Shown one piece after another: positions 41,664-49,858 of a stretch of DNA of 64,000 nucleotides. Both the position numbers and the translations under genes were made by a program. The notes under the pieces were generated by a model that saw nothing but the letters and a program-made list of their open reading frames with translations, ran no database searches and was not told where the DNA came from. The first letter of the stretch is position 1. The number at the start of each line of letters is the position of its first letter. The stretch is from Dendrosporobacter quercicolus (lineage in GTDB: Bacteria; Bacillota; Negativicutes; DSM-1736; Dendrosporobacteraceae). Where the stretch lies: assembly GCF_900104455.1 (NCBI RefSeq), contig NZ_FNHB01000004.1, positions 139,755-203,754 of the forward strand, read 5' to 3'.

Positions 41664-42408
41664 CGCCGCTCTGTATTTACACCGGCTTTGCAAGCAGTAT
41701 CGTCGGCAGCTGGTGTTAAAGGACATTTCTTTAACGGTCGGCAAAGGTGAAATTTTTGGTCTGCTTGGCCCCAATGGCGCAGGAAAGACCACCTTAATGA
41801 AAATTGTCGCCGGGTTGAGCCGGCCTGACTCGGGCGAACTCAGGCTGTACGGCAGGGACGCAAGTGGTGAACGGCCGGAGCTGAAACACCTGATTGCCCT
41901 GGTGCCTCAGGAGAACAACCTGGAACGCGAATTTACCGTTCAGGAAGCCTTGCTGGCCTATGCGAGATTGTATGGCCTGGCAAAGCCCCGCCAGAGGCTG
42001 GAAAGGGTCATTGAGGAATTTAGCCTGGGGGAAATGCGCGGCAAGCAGGTGGGCGTTTTGTCCGGCGGAATGGCCCGCAGGCTATTGATTGCCAGAGCTT
42101 TGCTGGGCGGGCCGCAATTGCTGCTGCTGGATGAACCGACCGTGGGGCTTGACCCGGATGTCAGGCAGGAGCTTTGGGTTATGATCAGACAGCTGGCAGC
42201 AGCTGGCAAAACAATTTTCATGACCACGCACTATCTGGAAGAAGCTGAACGTCTTTGCGGCCGGATAGCCTTATTGAAGGCCGGTCGGATTGTCGCTGTC
42301 GATACCCCGGCCGGCCTTACAGCAATGGCCGGCGCCGCCGGAGGCGACAGGCGGGAACCAACGCTGGAAAGCGCCTTTCTCCGTTTAACCCGGGAGGAAC
42401 GGGCATGA
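41620..42408 (+). CDS. ABC-2-type transporter ATPase
   Basis: A 262-residue ATPase of the DrrA/NodI/CcmA group: Walker A GPNGAGKTT, signature LSGGMARR, Walker B LLLLDEPTVGLDPD, H-loop TTHYLEEAERLC. The start is uncertain: a TTG at 41620 lies 11 bases after AAGGAGG, and an ATG at 41635 is also possible. It overlaps the 3' end of the heme ATPase gene and, by ATGA, the following permease. With that permease it probably exports something: heme, a heme breakdown product or a lipid-like compound are candidates by context. Confidence 0.85.
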   Translation: MSVSLMTAACPREPDAALYLHRLCKQYRRQLVLKDISLTVGKGEIFGLLGPNGAGKTTLMKIVAGLSRPDSGELRLYGRDASGERPELKHLIALVPQENNLEREFTVQEALLAYARLYGLAKPRQRLERVIEEFSLGEMRGKQVGVLSGGMARRLLIARALLGGPQLLLLDEPTVGLDPDVRQELWVMIRQLAAAGKTIFMTTHYLEEAERLCGRIALLKAGRIVAVDTPAGLTAMAGAAGGDRREPTLESAFLRLTREERA

Positions 42409-43142
42409 GTGGCTGGTTGGCCGTTTATTTGCGGGAAATGCTGTTAATGCAGAAGAAGATCGGCAAACTGGGGTATGTTTTTTCGTCGGTTATGTTTCCG
42501 TTAATTTACCTGCTGGCCTTTGGGCTGGGGCTGGGTTCGCGGGTTGAGGTCAGCGGCGGCTATGTGCCGTTCTTAACCAAAGGTATTGTCAGTTTGACCG
42601 TAATGCTGAACGGATTTCAACAGACAGCTTTATCTGTCAGCGTTGGCCGGCTGTACTTCCGGACCTTTCAAACCATTATTCTCAGCCCGGTATCGGCGCT
42701 GCAGATTGCCGGCGGTATTGCCCTGGCCGGTATATCCCGTGGTATAATGATGGGAGGACTGGTTTATGCTGTGGCCTGGCTGGCGTTTGACGTTCCGGCG
42801 CTGCCGGTCATTGCCGTCACAGGGATGTTTTTGTCCGCTTTTTGCTTTGCCGCCCTTGGCCTGGCAGTTGGGCTGAGTGTCGATGATCCGGATGAAATAT
42901 CGTTAGTTAATAATTTTATTATTACCCCAATGGTTTTTTTCTGCGGTTCTTTTTTCCCAATTCAAAATCTTCCCGATATCCTGCAGACCCTGATAGCGGC
43001 CTTGCCGTTAAGCCTTGCCAATCATTTGATCCGGCTGGAAACCTGGAGTTTTGAGGCAGCCTGGCAAGCCGCCGTTTTGGCGGCAATGGGCGGCGGCTTC
43101 CTGTTGTGGGGCGTCAGGGGTTTGAAAAAATATGATGAATGA
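42405..43142 (+). CDS. ABC-2-type transporter permease
   Basis: A 245-residue membrane protein with six helices of the ABC-2 family (FPLIYLLAFGLGLG; the conserved NNFIITPMVFFCGSFFPIQNLP near the C-terminal third). It forms an exporter with the preceding ATPase. Coupled by ATGA. The wider family moves drugs, polysaccharides and lipids and includes heme-pathway exporters. Its presence between importer and HutW genes suggests handling of tetrapyrroles. Confidence 0.85.
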   Translation: MSGWLAVYLREMLLMQKKIGKLGYVFSSVMFPLIYLLAFGLGLGSRVEVSGGYVPFLTKGIVSLTVMLNGFQQTALSVSVGRLYFRTFQTIILSPVSALQIAGGIALAGISRGIMMGGLVYAVAWLAFDVPALPVIAVTGMFLSAFCFAALGLAVGLSVDDPDEISLVNNFIITPMVFFCGSFFPIQNLPDILQTLIAALPLSLANHLIRLETWSFEAAWQAAVLAAMGGGFLLWGVRGLKKYDE

Positions 43143-43190
43143 TGCAGCCAAAGTGTATAGCCAAATTTAATGATCAGCAGGAGGTTTTGT

Positions 43191-43754
43191 ATGCGTACAT
43201 TAATTGTTTATTCCAGTCTTACCGGCAATACCAAAAAAGTGGCGGAAGCAATTGCCGGGGTTTTTGGTTCAGCAGCCTCGTTGTTTCCGGTTGAAACAGC
43301 GCCGCCGGCGGATGATTATGATTTTGTGGCCGTCGGTTTTTGGGTGGACCGGGGGACTGCCGACAAGAAGGCCCAGGACTATCTTAAGACCATCAAGGGC
43401 AAGCAAGTTGCTTTATTTGCCACACTGGGGGCTTATCCCGATTCGGCGCATGCCGCAAACAGCATGGGAAATGCCGCTGCGCTGCTGGATGACACGAACC
43501 AACTGGTCGGCGACTTTATCTGTCAGGGCAAGGTGGACCCGCGCTTAATTGAGAAATTCAAGGACTTGCCGGACGGCCATCCCCATGCCCTTACGCCGGA
43601 CCGGCTGGAACGCCACCGGGAAGCGGCCAAACATCCGGATGCCCAGGATTTGCAGGCAGCCAGGGAGACCTTTACCGGGATTAAACATAAGCTCTGTCCG
43701 TCCGGCGGACAGAGCGAAAGTGAGGTGAATGGTGCTTGCGGGGTAGCAAACTAA
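43191..43754 (+). CDS. flavodoxin-family protein
   Basis: A 187-residue flavodoxin. The FMN phosphate loop YSSLTGNTKK is at residues 7-16, FGWxD-like GFWVDRGTADKKAQDY follows, and the tail HKLCPSGGQ is unusual. AGGAGG six bases before the ATG. In E. coli O157:H7 the radical SAM heme-degrading enzyme takes electrons from a flavodoxin; this protein sits directly before hutW and overlaps it by 19 bases, so it is the likely electron donor. Relatives also include BilS, the partner of bilirubin reductase. A short hairpin lies in its last codons (43691-43715). Confidence 0.82.
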   Translation: MRTLIVYSSLTGNTKKVAEAIAGVFGSAASLFPVETAPPADDYDFVAVGFWVDRGTADKKAQDYLKTIKGKQVALFATLGAYPDSAHAANSMGNAAALLDDTNQLVGDFICQGKVDPRLIEKFKDLPDGHPHALTPDRLERHREAAKHPDAQDLQAARETFTGIKHKLCPSGGQSESEVNGACGVAN

Positions 43755-45142
43755 AGCAGATTCTGGCGAACATGAGCGCCGAGCAGTATGCTCTGACTGT
43801 CGGAACGGCTGCCGGGGAGCCGCTGACAGAGGCATTTTCCCGTAAACGGGTGGTTCATGCCGGCGTCCGGGGGAAACCAGTCATGCCCGCCGAGTGGCAG
43901 TCAACCTGGCAAAGGCTGGTGGGAGAGCGGCCCAAGCCGGCGGAACGGGCGGCTTATCTTCATATTCCTTTCTGCCGGCACCGTTGCCTGTATTGCGGTT
44001 TTTTTCAGAATTATTCGGAGGATGAACTGGAAAACGCCTATATTAACAGTTTAATTAAAGAACTGGAAATGAGCAAAGACAGCCCTTATCTGGCCGGCGG
44101 ACCGGTCAATGCGGTGTTTATCGGCGGCGGTACGCCCAGTACGCTGTCGCCCCAAAACGCTGCCAGACTGCTGAGCGCTGTCCGGAACTGCCTGCCGCTG
44201 GCCAATGATTATGAACTAACCCTGGAAGGGCGGATTCATGATTTGACTGCCGACAAAATCGAGGCATGGCTGGCGAACGGGGTCAACCGTGTGTCGATTG
44301 GAGTTCAGTCCTTTGATACAGACGTGCGGCGGGCTGTCGGCCGTCTGGATGATACCCGGACCATTCTGGAGCGGCTTGAGCGCCTGAGCGGTTATAACCA
44401 GGCGGCGGTCATTATTGATCTGATTTATGGCCTGCCTAATCAAACCGGCGAAATCTGGAATGAGGATTTGGCGCTGTTGAAAACCGCTGCCATTGACGGT
44501 ATGGATTTGTATCAGTTAAATATTTTTCAAGACAGCGCTCTGCAACAGGCGATTCATGCCGGCAAGCTGCCGCCGGCGGCCACTACCGCCGAGCAGGCCG
44601 GAATGTTCGCCGTGGCCGAAGCCGAGCTGTCGGCTCAGGTATTTTCCCGGCTGAGTATTTGCCACTGGGCCAAGACCAACCGCGAGCGCAGTATGTACAA
44701 TGTGCTCACTAAGGCCGGCCGCAATGTCATTCCCTTTGGCGCGGGCGCGGGCGGCAATCTTGACGGTGTAACGATGTTCCTCAACCGGGATGTCGGCAAA
44801 TACATGGAAAGTGTGGCGGCAGGCTGTAAACCGGTTGCCGGAATGTTCGTTCAGCCGGCCGGCAGTGAGTTGCACAATACTGTCGTGGCCCAGCTGGAAC
44901 GCGGCTATTTGAACCTTTCGCTGTTATCCGCCCGGTTTGGGCCTGCTGTGTTAGAGTTAGACCCGCTGCTTGAACTTTGGCAAGCGCGCGGCTTGCTGCA
45001 AAGTGGCCCGGTTACCGCCAAACTGACGGTGTCCGGACAGTTCTGGTATATGAATATTGCCCAGTCGGTATTGGAATGCCTGCATGCCCTTTTAGACGGC
45101 GAACATGCGGTGGAAGTGCAGCCAATTGCTGCCCAGGGCTGA
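43736..45142 (+). CDS. hutW: anaerobic heme-degrading radical SAM enzyme HutW/ChuW
   Basis: A 468-residue radical SAM protein of the HemN-like HutW/ChuW group. The iron-sulfur motif CRHRCLYC (Cx3Cx2C) is near residue 80, followed by GGGTPS (SAM binding), VSIGVQSFD and DLIYGLPNQT. ChuW opens the heme ring without oxygen, methylating it to anaerobilin and freeing iron. Unlike coproporphyrinogen dehydrogenases it has the HutW-type N-terminal extension (EPLTEAFSRKRVVHAG). The TTG start at 43736 lies eight bases after GAGGTG and overlaps the flavodoxin gene. It gives this locus its function: iron from heme in an anaerobe. Confidence 0.9.
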   Translation: MRGSKLKQILANMSAEQYALTVGTAAGEPLTEAFSRKRVVHAGVRGKPVMPAEWQSTWQRLVGERPKPAERAAYLHIPFCRHRCLYCGFFQNYSEDELENAYINSLIKELEMSKDSPYLAGGPVNAVFIGGGTPSTLSPQNAARLLSAVRNCLPLANDYELTLEGRIHDLTADKIEAWLANGVNRVSIGVQSFDTDVRRAVGRLDDTRTILERLERLSGYNQAAVIIDLIYGLPNQTGEIWNEDLALLKTAAIDGMDLYQLNIFQDSALQQAIHAGKLPPAATTAEQAGMFAVAEAELSAQVFSRLSICHWAKTNRERSMYNVLTKAGRNVIPFGAGAGGNLDGVTMFLNRDVGKYMESVAAGCKPVAGMFVQPAGSELHNTVVAQLERGYLNLSLLSARFGPAVLELDPLLELWQARGLLQSGPVTAKLTVSGQFWYMNIAQSVLECLHALLDGEHAVEVQPIAAQG

Positions 45143-45168
45143 TACCCGGAAGCTTTGAGAGCCTGTGA

Positions 45169-45205
45169 GCTCCATGACGGTTTTAACCGCATGGAGTTTT
45201 TTTAT
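45169..45205 (+). terminator. terminator/attenuator before the second receptor gene
   Basis: CTCCATG-A-CGGTT pairs with AACCG-CATGGAG (45170-45196) and is followed by T7-ATTTT. It splits the heme locus into two parts or attenuates read-through into the receptor gene at 45236. Confidence 0.7.
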
Positions 45206-45235
45206 TTTCAATTACTTATTAGGGGGAATTGGACA

Positions 45236-47215
45236 ATGAACAAACCTTTTCATGGCCAAAAGCTGACATTGCTTGCTATGTCGGTACTGGCGGCGCTGAC
45301 TATGCCGGTTTATGCGGCTGAAGAAGCGGTTAACACCAGGGATGTGGTGGTTACCGCCACCCGGACCGAACAGGAAATTAAGGAAACGCCTTCGGCGGTT
45401 GAGGTGATCACCAGGGAAGATCTGGACAAAATCGGGGCGAATAATCTGGCTGACGCCCTGAAAATGGCGACAAGCATCAATGTCGGCAGTCCGGCTATGG
45501 CCGGCAGCGATGTAACCGTACGCGGCATGTCAACAAGACATACTCTGATTATGGTCAACGGAAAACGGCTGGTTTCGGAGGGCAGTTATTCTACCGCCAA
45601 TTCCTATGAGCTGGAGCGGATCAATATGGAGAACGTGGAGCGTATTGAGATTGTCCGGGGGCCGGTCAGCTCGCTCTACGGTTCGGATGCCCTGGGCGGC
45701 GTCATCAACATTATTACCCGCAAGCCCGAGAAGGAACAATTTACATTTTCGTTAAGTCCCCAGCGCTATACCGATAAGAGCAGCATTGGCAGCGACAATT
45801 ATGCGATGCGCTATGACACCGGCAAAAGCGGCAAGTGGTCCTGGATTATCAGCGCCGACCGGACGGAAACCGACGCCTATGAAAATGCCGACAATACCAC
45901 CAAAAACCAGTTTGGCCGCCGGGAAAACCTGAATATGGAAGGCACCTATGATCTGGCCGGAGACCAGTATCTGGATGTTTCGGTCAATCTTTTGCGGGAG
46001 GATTTAAACGGCCGCAGCACCGAAACGTCGGGAGCGCTGCGCAATGACGATTATGTAAATACCCGCGATCAGTACAGCCTGGGGTTCCGGGGCAAAACGT
46101 CAAACGGTGATTATCAGATAAGAACGTACTACGGTGAACATGATAAGACCAACAAGGGCTTTTTGCTGGCCGACGGCTCCCTGGCGGATTTTGATGTATC
46201 CAAGCGGAAAACCTGGACGCTGGAAGGCCATGTGTCCACCCAGATCGGCGACCGGCATCTGCTGACGACAGGCGGTGAATACCGGACCGAAAAATACCGG
46301 GGAACGCGGATCGGCACAAATGACAAAGTCTTTGATATCACTTACGGCAATCTGACAAAGCAAGGCTCACAGGCTGATATTGATTATTCCGCTTTCTACG
46401 TGCAGGATGAGTGGCTGGTCAATGACCGCCTGCTGATCATTCCTTCCGTGCGTTATGATGACAGCAACAAGTTCTCCGGCAGCGCCAGCCCTAAAGTGGG
46501 CATGACCTATAAAATGAATGATCATTATCGTTTAAAGCTCAATGTGGGCAAGGGGTTTAAAGCCCCGACGCTGGACGACATGTATATGGAGATGACCAAA
46601 ATTATGGGCGGCATGACCGTGCATGTCACCGGCAATCCCGATTTGAAGCCGGAGAAATCAACCAGTTATGAACTGGGCATAGAAGGCGAGAAGGGAGCCA
46701 CTTTTGGAAAACTCACCTATTTTGTGAATGATGTCACCGATCTCATCAGCACTAAGACCAAGGTTTCTTTCATTCCAGGCGTCGGCATGCGGGCTGACTC
46801 GACTTATCTCAACGAGGATAAAGCGGACATTGACGGGGTGGAATTTGAAATCGGACGCCATTTAAGCGATAAAATTACCCTGAAGATGAATTATACTTAT
46901 CTTGACGCCACCGGCACAAGCGGACAAAGGCTGGAAGGACGCGCCAAGCAGCAGGGAACGGTGCAGCTGCACTATGACGACAGCAAGGAAAACGGCATAA
47001 GCGCCGTACTGTGGAACGAATGGAAGAAAGACTATCTCTATTCCTCCAGCAGTAAAATCAACAAAACCTATGCGTTATGGAATATCTCAGTGAATAAGAA
47101 GTGGAACGACAATTTCAGCAGCTATGTCGGCGTGGAAAACATTTTCAATAAAAAAGATATCGAGCTCAACCTGCTGGGTGCTATCCTGCAAGCGGGCATG
47201 ACCTTTAAACTATGA
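45236..47215 (+). CDS. TonB-dependent outer-membrane receptor (probably heme)
   Basis: A 659-residue receptor: signal peptide ending MPVYAAEEA, TonB box RDVVVTATR, plug domain (about 40-155, ending VRGPVSSLYGSDALGGVINIITRKP), then a beta barrel with TGNPDLKPEKS, the family motif near residue 465, and a C-terminal strand AGMTFKL. The start is the ATG at 45236 with AGGGGG nine bases upstream. It is coupled to the ChaN-like gene (ATGA overlap) and lies behind the heme importer and hutW, so heme or a hemoprotein is the likely ligand; a clear heme-receptor FRAP motif was not seen. Confidence 0.88.
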   Translation: MNKPFHGQKLTLLAMSVLAALTMPVYAAEEAVNTRDVVVTATRTEQEIKETPSAVEVITREDLDKIGANNLADALKMATSINVGSPAMAGSDVTVRGMSTRHTLIMVNGKRLVSEGSYSTANSYELERINMENVERIEIVRGPVSSLYGSDALGGVINIITRKPEKEQFTFSLSPQRYTDKSSIGSDNYAMRYDTGKSGKWSWIISADRTETDAYENADNTTKNQFGRRENLNMEGTYDLAGDQYLDVSVNLLREDLNGRSTETSGALRNDDYVNTRDQYSLGFRGKTSNGDYQIRTYYGEHDKTNKGFLLADGSLADFDVSKRKTWTLEGHVSTQIGDRHLLTTGGEYRTEKYRGTRIGTNDKVFDITYGNLTKQGSQADIDYSAFYVQDEWLVNDRLLIIPSVRYDDSNKFSGSASPKVGMTYKMNDHYRLKLNVGKGFKAPTLDDMYMEMTKIMGGMTVHVTGNPDLKPEKSTSYELGIEGEKGATFGKLTYFVNDVTDLISTKTKVSFIPGVGMRADSTYLNEDKADIDGVEFEIGRHLSDKITLKMNYTYLDATGTSGQRLEGRAKQQGTVQLHYDDSKENGISAVLWNEWKKDYLYSSSSKINKTYALWNISVNKKWNDNFSSYVGVENIFNKKDIELNLLGAILQAGMTFKL

Positions 47216-48102
47216 GAGGAATGTTAAACGTCATCTTGACGGTGATTTTGGTTATGGCCATACCTGCGGCGGCGGCGGCCGGCCCTGATGTCCGGATTTA
47301 CACCGCCGCCGGCCGCGAGCTGGAACGCGGACAGCTGGCGGAAGTGCTGGATCCCTATGAGGTAATTATTTTTGGCGAGTATCATGACAACGATGTATTG
47401 CACCAGCTGGAGTACGGACTTTTACAAAATGTTTTTGCCAGGGACAATAAGCTGGCCGTGTCGCTGGAAATGTTTGAACGCGATGTGCAGGGGCAGCTTG
47501 ACAGTTATTTGGCAGGCAGGCTTACCGAAGTTGAATTTTTGGACAAGTCCCGGCCCTGGAAAAATTACCGTCAGGCTTACCGTCCTCTGGTCGAATTTGC
47601 CAAGGCGCAGGCGTTGCCGGTGCTGGCCGCAAATATTCCCCGCCAGGCGGCGGCCCATTACGCCCAAACGGGTTCCCTGGCGGGAGTCGGGGCTGAACTG
47701 GAAATGTATCTGCCGCAGCTTCACTCCGCTCCGGACGGAGAATACCGGCGCAGGTTTATGGCCCTAATGGGCAGCGGGCAAATGCCGGTAAGAGCGGAAA
47801 ACCTGGATCGCTATTACAAGGCCCAGTGCCTGAAGGATGATACAATGGCGGAAAGCATCGCCGATTTTCTCAGACAGCGGCCTGACTATAAACTAATTCA
47901 CTATCAGGGGGATTTTCACAGCCGGCAGCGGCTGGGCGTAGTGGAAAAACTGCAAATGCTCCGGCCTGAGCTGAAAGTAGCGGTAATCACTCCGGTGTAT
48001 ACTGAAAATCCGGCTGATTTGGCCAATTTGCCGCCCCGGTACCGGAATGCAGGCGATATTATTATCTTTTTGCAGCAGCCTGGTCAACAGGGGGAGAAGT
48101 AG
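47212..48102 (+). CDS. ChaN-family heme-binding exported protein
   Basis: A 296-residue protein with an N-terminal signal (NVILTVILVMAIPAAAAAGP) and the DUF399/ChaN core: IIFGEYHDNDVLHQLEYGLLQ near the start, SLEMFERDVQ, and IHYQGDFHSRQRLGV near residue 230. Campylobacter ChaN and Pseudomonas PhuW are outer-membrane-associated heme-binding proteins. No lipobox cysteine is seen, so it is probably soluble periplasmic or held by its signal segment. It overlaps the receptor gene by four bases, fitting a role in handing heme to or from the receptor. Confidence 0.85.
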   Translation: MRGMLNVILTVILVMAIPAAAAAGPDVRIYTAAGRELERGQLAEVLDPYEVIIFGEYHDNDVLHQLEYGLLQNVFARDNKLAVSLEMFERDVQGQLDSYLAGRLTEVEFLDKSRPWKNYRQAYRPLVEFAKAQALPVLAANIPRQAAAHYAQTGSLAGVGAELEMYLPQLHSAPDGEYRRRFMALMGSGQMPVRAENLDRYYKAQCLKDDTMAESIADFLRQRPDYKLIHYQGDFHSRQRLGVVEKLQMLRPELKVAVITPVYTENPADLANLPPRYRNAGDIIIFLQQPGQQGEK

Positions 48103-48188
48103 TTTGCATTTCGTTTCCTTTCGGAAAAGGGATTTTGCGGTGCACAAGCCAATATATTAAGTAATCAATGAATTAGGGGGAATGTTCA

Positions 48189-48587
48189 ATGGCTATTAAA
48201 AAAGTATGCCTCTTAATCGTAGTATTGCTGTTTTCCCTGGCCGGCGGCGCCGAAGCTGCGGCGGATCCTGTTACCGACAGGCTGTTAACCGGCTTAAATG
48301 AAAATAATTACCGCAAATTTTCCAGCGATTTTGACCAGGGCATGAAAGAAAATTTCTCCGAAGCACATTTTAGGACAATACATGCTGATATTAAAGCCAA
48401 AATTGGTGATTATATTTCCCGGAAATTTGTCGGGATGGAAGAAAAGGACGGCTACAAAATCATGATTTATCATGCCGTTTTTAGCAAGGAACAGCAAAAG
48501 GTTGTTGTCCGGACTGTTGTAAGCGAGCTTAACGGGCAGCTCTACGTTTCCGGCTTCTGGCTGGACTCGCCCAATCTTCGTAAATAA
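48189..48587 (+). CDS. secreted DUF3887-like protein
   Basis: A 132-residue exported protein: signal peptide (LLIVVLLFSLAGGAEAAAD) and a DUF3887/NTF2-like small domain (FSSDFDQGMKENFSEAHFRTIHADIKAKIGDY; RTVVSELNGQLYVSGFWL). Domain function is not established; relatives are found fused to hydrolases. The ATG is preceded by TTAGGGGGAATGTTC. It follows the ChaN-like gene by 86 bases and closes the heme locus before a repeat copy. Confidence 0.7.
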   Translation: MAIKKVCLLIVVLLFSLAGGAEAAADPVTDRLLTGLNENNYRKFSSDFDQGMKENFSEAHFRTIHADIKAKIGDYISRKFVGMEEKDGYKIMIYHAVFSKEQQKVVVRTVVSELNGQLYVSGFWLDSPNLRK

Positions 48588-48597
48588 TCAATACTGC

Positions 48598-48762
48598 AAG
48601 GAGCTGTCGCTTAACCTCCGTTTGCATAACGATCTTCCGCTCCTCGGTGATACTTAAGGCTTAGCAAAAAACAGGGAGACCTGTCCCCTGTTGAATGGCT
48701 TTCAGCTATTGCTGCGTTGCCGTCTTTGGATTGCTGGCGGGCGTTCTACCGTGTCAGCCCCT
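48598..48762 (+). repeat. GGGACAGGTC hairpin repeat, copy C
   Basis: It shares with copy B the start GGAGCTGTCGC, the block CTCGGTGATACTTAAGGCTTA (48643-48663 region), a shorter AGGGAGACCTGTCCCCTGTT hairpin (48671-48691) and the flank TTGCCGTCTTTGGATTGC (48717-48734), ending GTGTCAGCCCC. It runs to within 55 bases of the thiN start. Confidence 0.75.
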
Positions 48763-48815
48763 TATTTGCCGGCGAGACAGCAAACGAGACCATTGTTGAG
48801 GGCGAGGAAAATGAG

Positions 48816-49544
48816 ATGAAGAATGTTTTGGAACTGCCTCAGTTGTCTTGTGTTTTTGGCCGGGAATTGCCCAAGGCGCAGCTTTTACTGGTCGCCGGAG
48901 GACGACGGCCGGCTGCGGATTGGCTGGCTCAGGTTGCCGGGCGTTGTCCAGTATGGTGTGTGGATCGTGGTATTGAGGTTTGCCGGGCAGGCAAGATCAG
49001 GCCGGAACGGCTGATTGGCGACGGAGACAGCGCCGCAAGGGCGGACTGGGCCTGGGGAAAGGAGCTGGGCATTCCGGTGGACCGTTATCCGCCGGAGAAG
49101 ACGTTAACGGATTTGCAGCTGGCTTTGCAAACAGCCGGTTTGGTGTACGGAAAGGCAATGGTTGTTGTAACCGGGGTATGGGGAGGACGTTTTGATCATG
49201 CCTTTAGCAATATTTATTCATTGAAGGGCGGCGAAGGCTTTGGCCTGTGGGGCTGCTGCGCCGCGGACGAAAGGGAAGCACTAATTTTATTAAAGGGCGG
49301 GGATTCAGCGGAAATAAAAGTAACCGCGCCGCCGCAGGCCGTTTCCCTGCTGCCTTTGGGCGGGCATTGCTCAGGGGTATGTATTGATGGCGTTCACTGG
49401 CCGCTGGACGGTGTTGAGCTGGAGGATTCCCTGCCTTATGCCGTAAGCAACCGTTTGGCGGGTACGCAAATTACGGTAAGCATTAAGACTGGCTGGCTGG
49501 GTATTTATTTTTGCTGGGATGAAGAGTCTTTAGCCGGCCGGTAA
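48816..49544 (+). CDS. thiN: thiamine pyrophosphokinase
   Basis: A 242-residue thiamine diphosphokinase, transferring pyrophosphate from ATP to thiamine. Visible landmarks: VDRGIEVCRAGKIRPERLIGDGDS (binding of ATP and Mg, in segments around residues 50-75), PPEKTLTDLQLALQTA (the D/E-K-x-x-T-D motif) and VTGVWGGRFDHAFSN. The long upstream frame (to 48717) runs through repeat copy C; the ATG at 48816, eight bases after GAGG, fits the family length. The thiamine transporter ThiT is encoded about 310 bases downstream, so the pair serves thiamine salvage. Confidence 0.9.
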   Translation: MKNVLELPQLSCVFGRELPKAQLLLVAGGRRPAADWLAQVAGRCPVWCVDRGIEVCRAGKIRPERLIGDGDSAARADWAWGKELGIPVDRYPPEKTLTDLQLALQTAGLVYGKAMVVVTGVWGGRFDHAFSNIYSLKGGEGFGLWGCCAADEREALILLKGGDSAEIKVTAPPQAVSLLPLGGHCSGVCIDGVHWPLDGVELEDSLPYAVSNRLAGTQITVSIKTGWLGIYFCWDEESLAGR

Positions 49545-49858
49545 TGCTTTATTGCTGTTGACAAATACCGGTCGGCCCAATACTATAGAGATAGATAGCC
49601 CTGCTTACGGGGGACGGAAGTACCGGCGACGGCATGAAAGACTTGTTAGGGAAGTGCAGCAACGGCAGACCAAGGGGCTGTTTGCCCTGTTCCGGGAAGC
49701 CGGGGGGAAAGCGATTGCGTATAGCGCGGCATTCTTATGCGGAATGCCCGCGTTTTGTTTTATGAACCGGAAACTATTTTATTTTCGGCAGGTGAAGGGT
49801 GGGCTTTGCGCAAGCTGGCTCCGCCGGGGTTTCAAAAAATTGTGCAGAGGGAATGGAG
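49545..49858 (+). promoter_or_regulatory. promoter and long leader of thiT
   Basis: A strong promoter, TTGACA (49558-49563), 17 bases, TACTAT (49581-49586), is followed by about 265 transcribed bases before thiT. I find no TPP riboswitch segments (no CUGAGA/ACCUGAU-type motifs). The region contains CCCTGCTTACGGGGG and other short hairpins (49602-49720), and a short frame from the ATG at 49634 reading MKDLLGKCSNGRPRGCLPC. Either an unrecognised regulatory RNA or a small peptide is possible. Confidence 0.5.
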
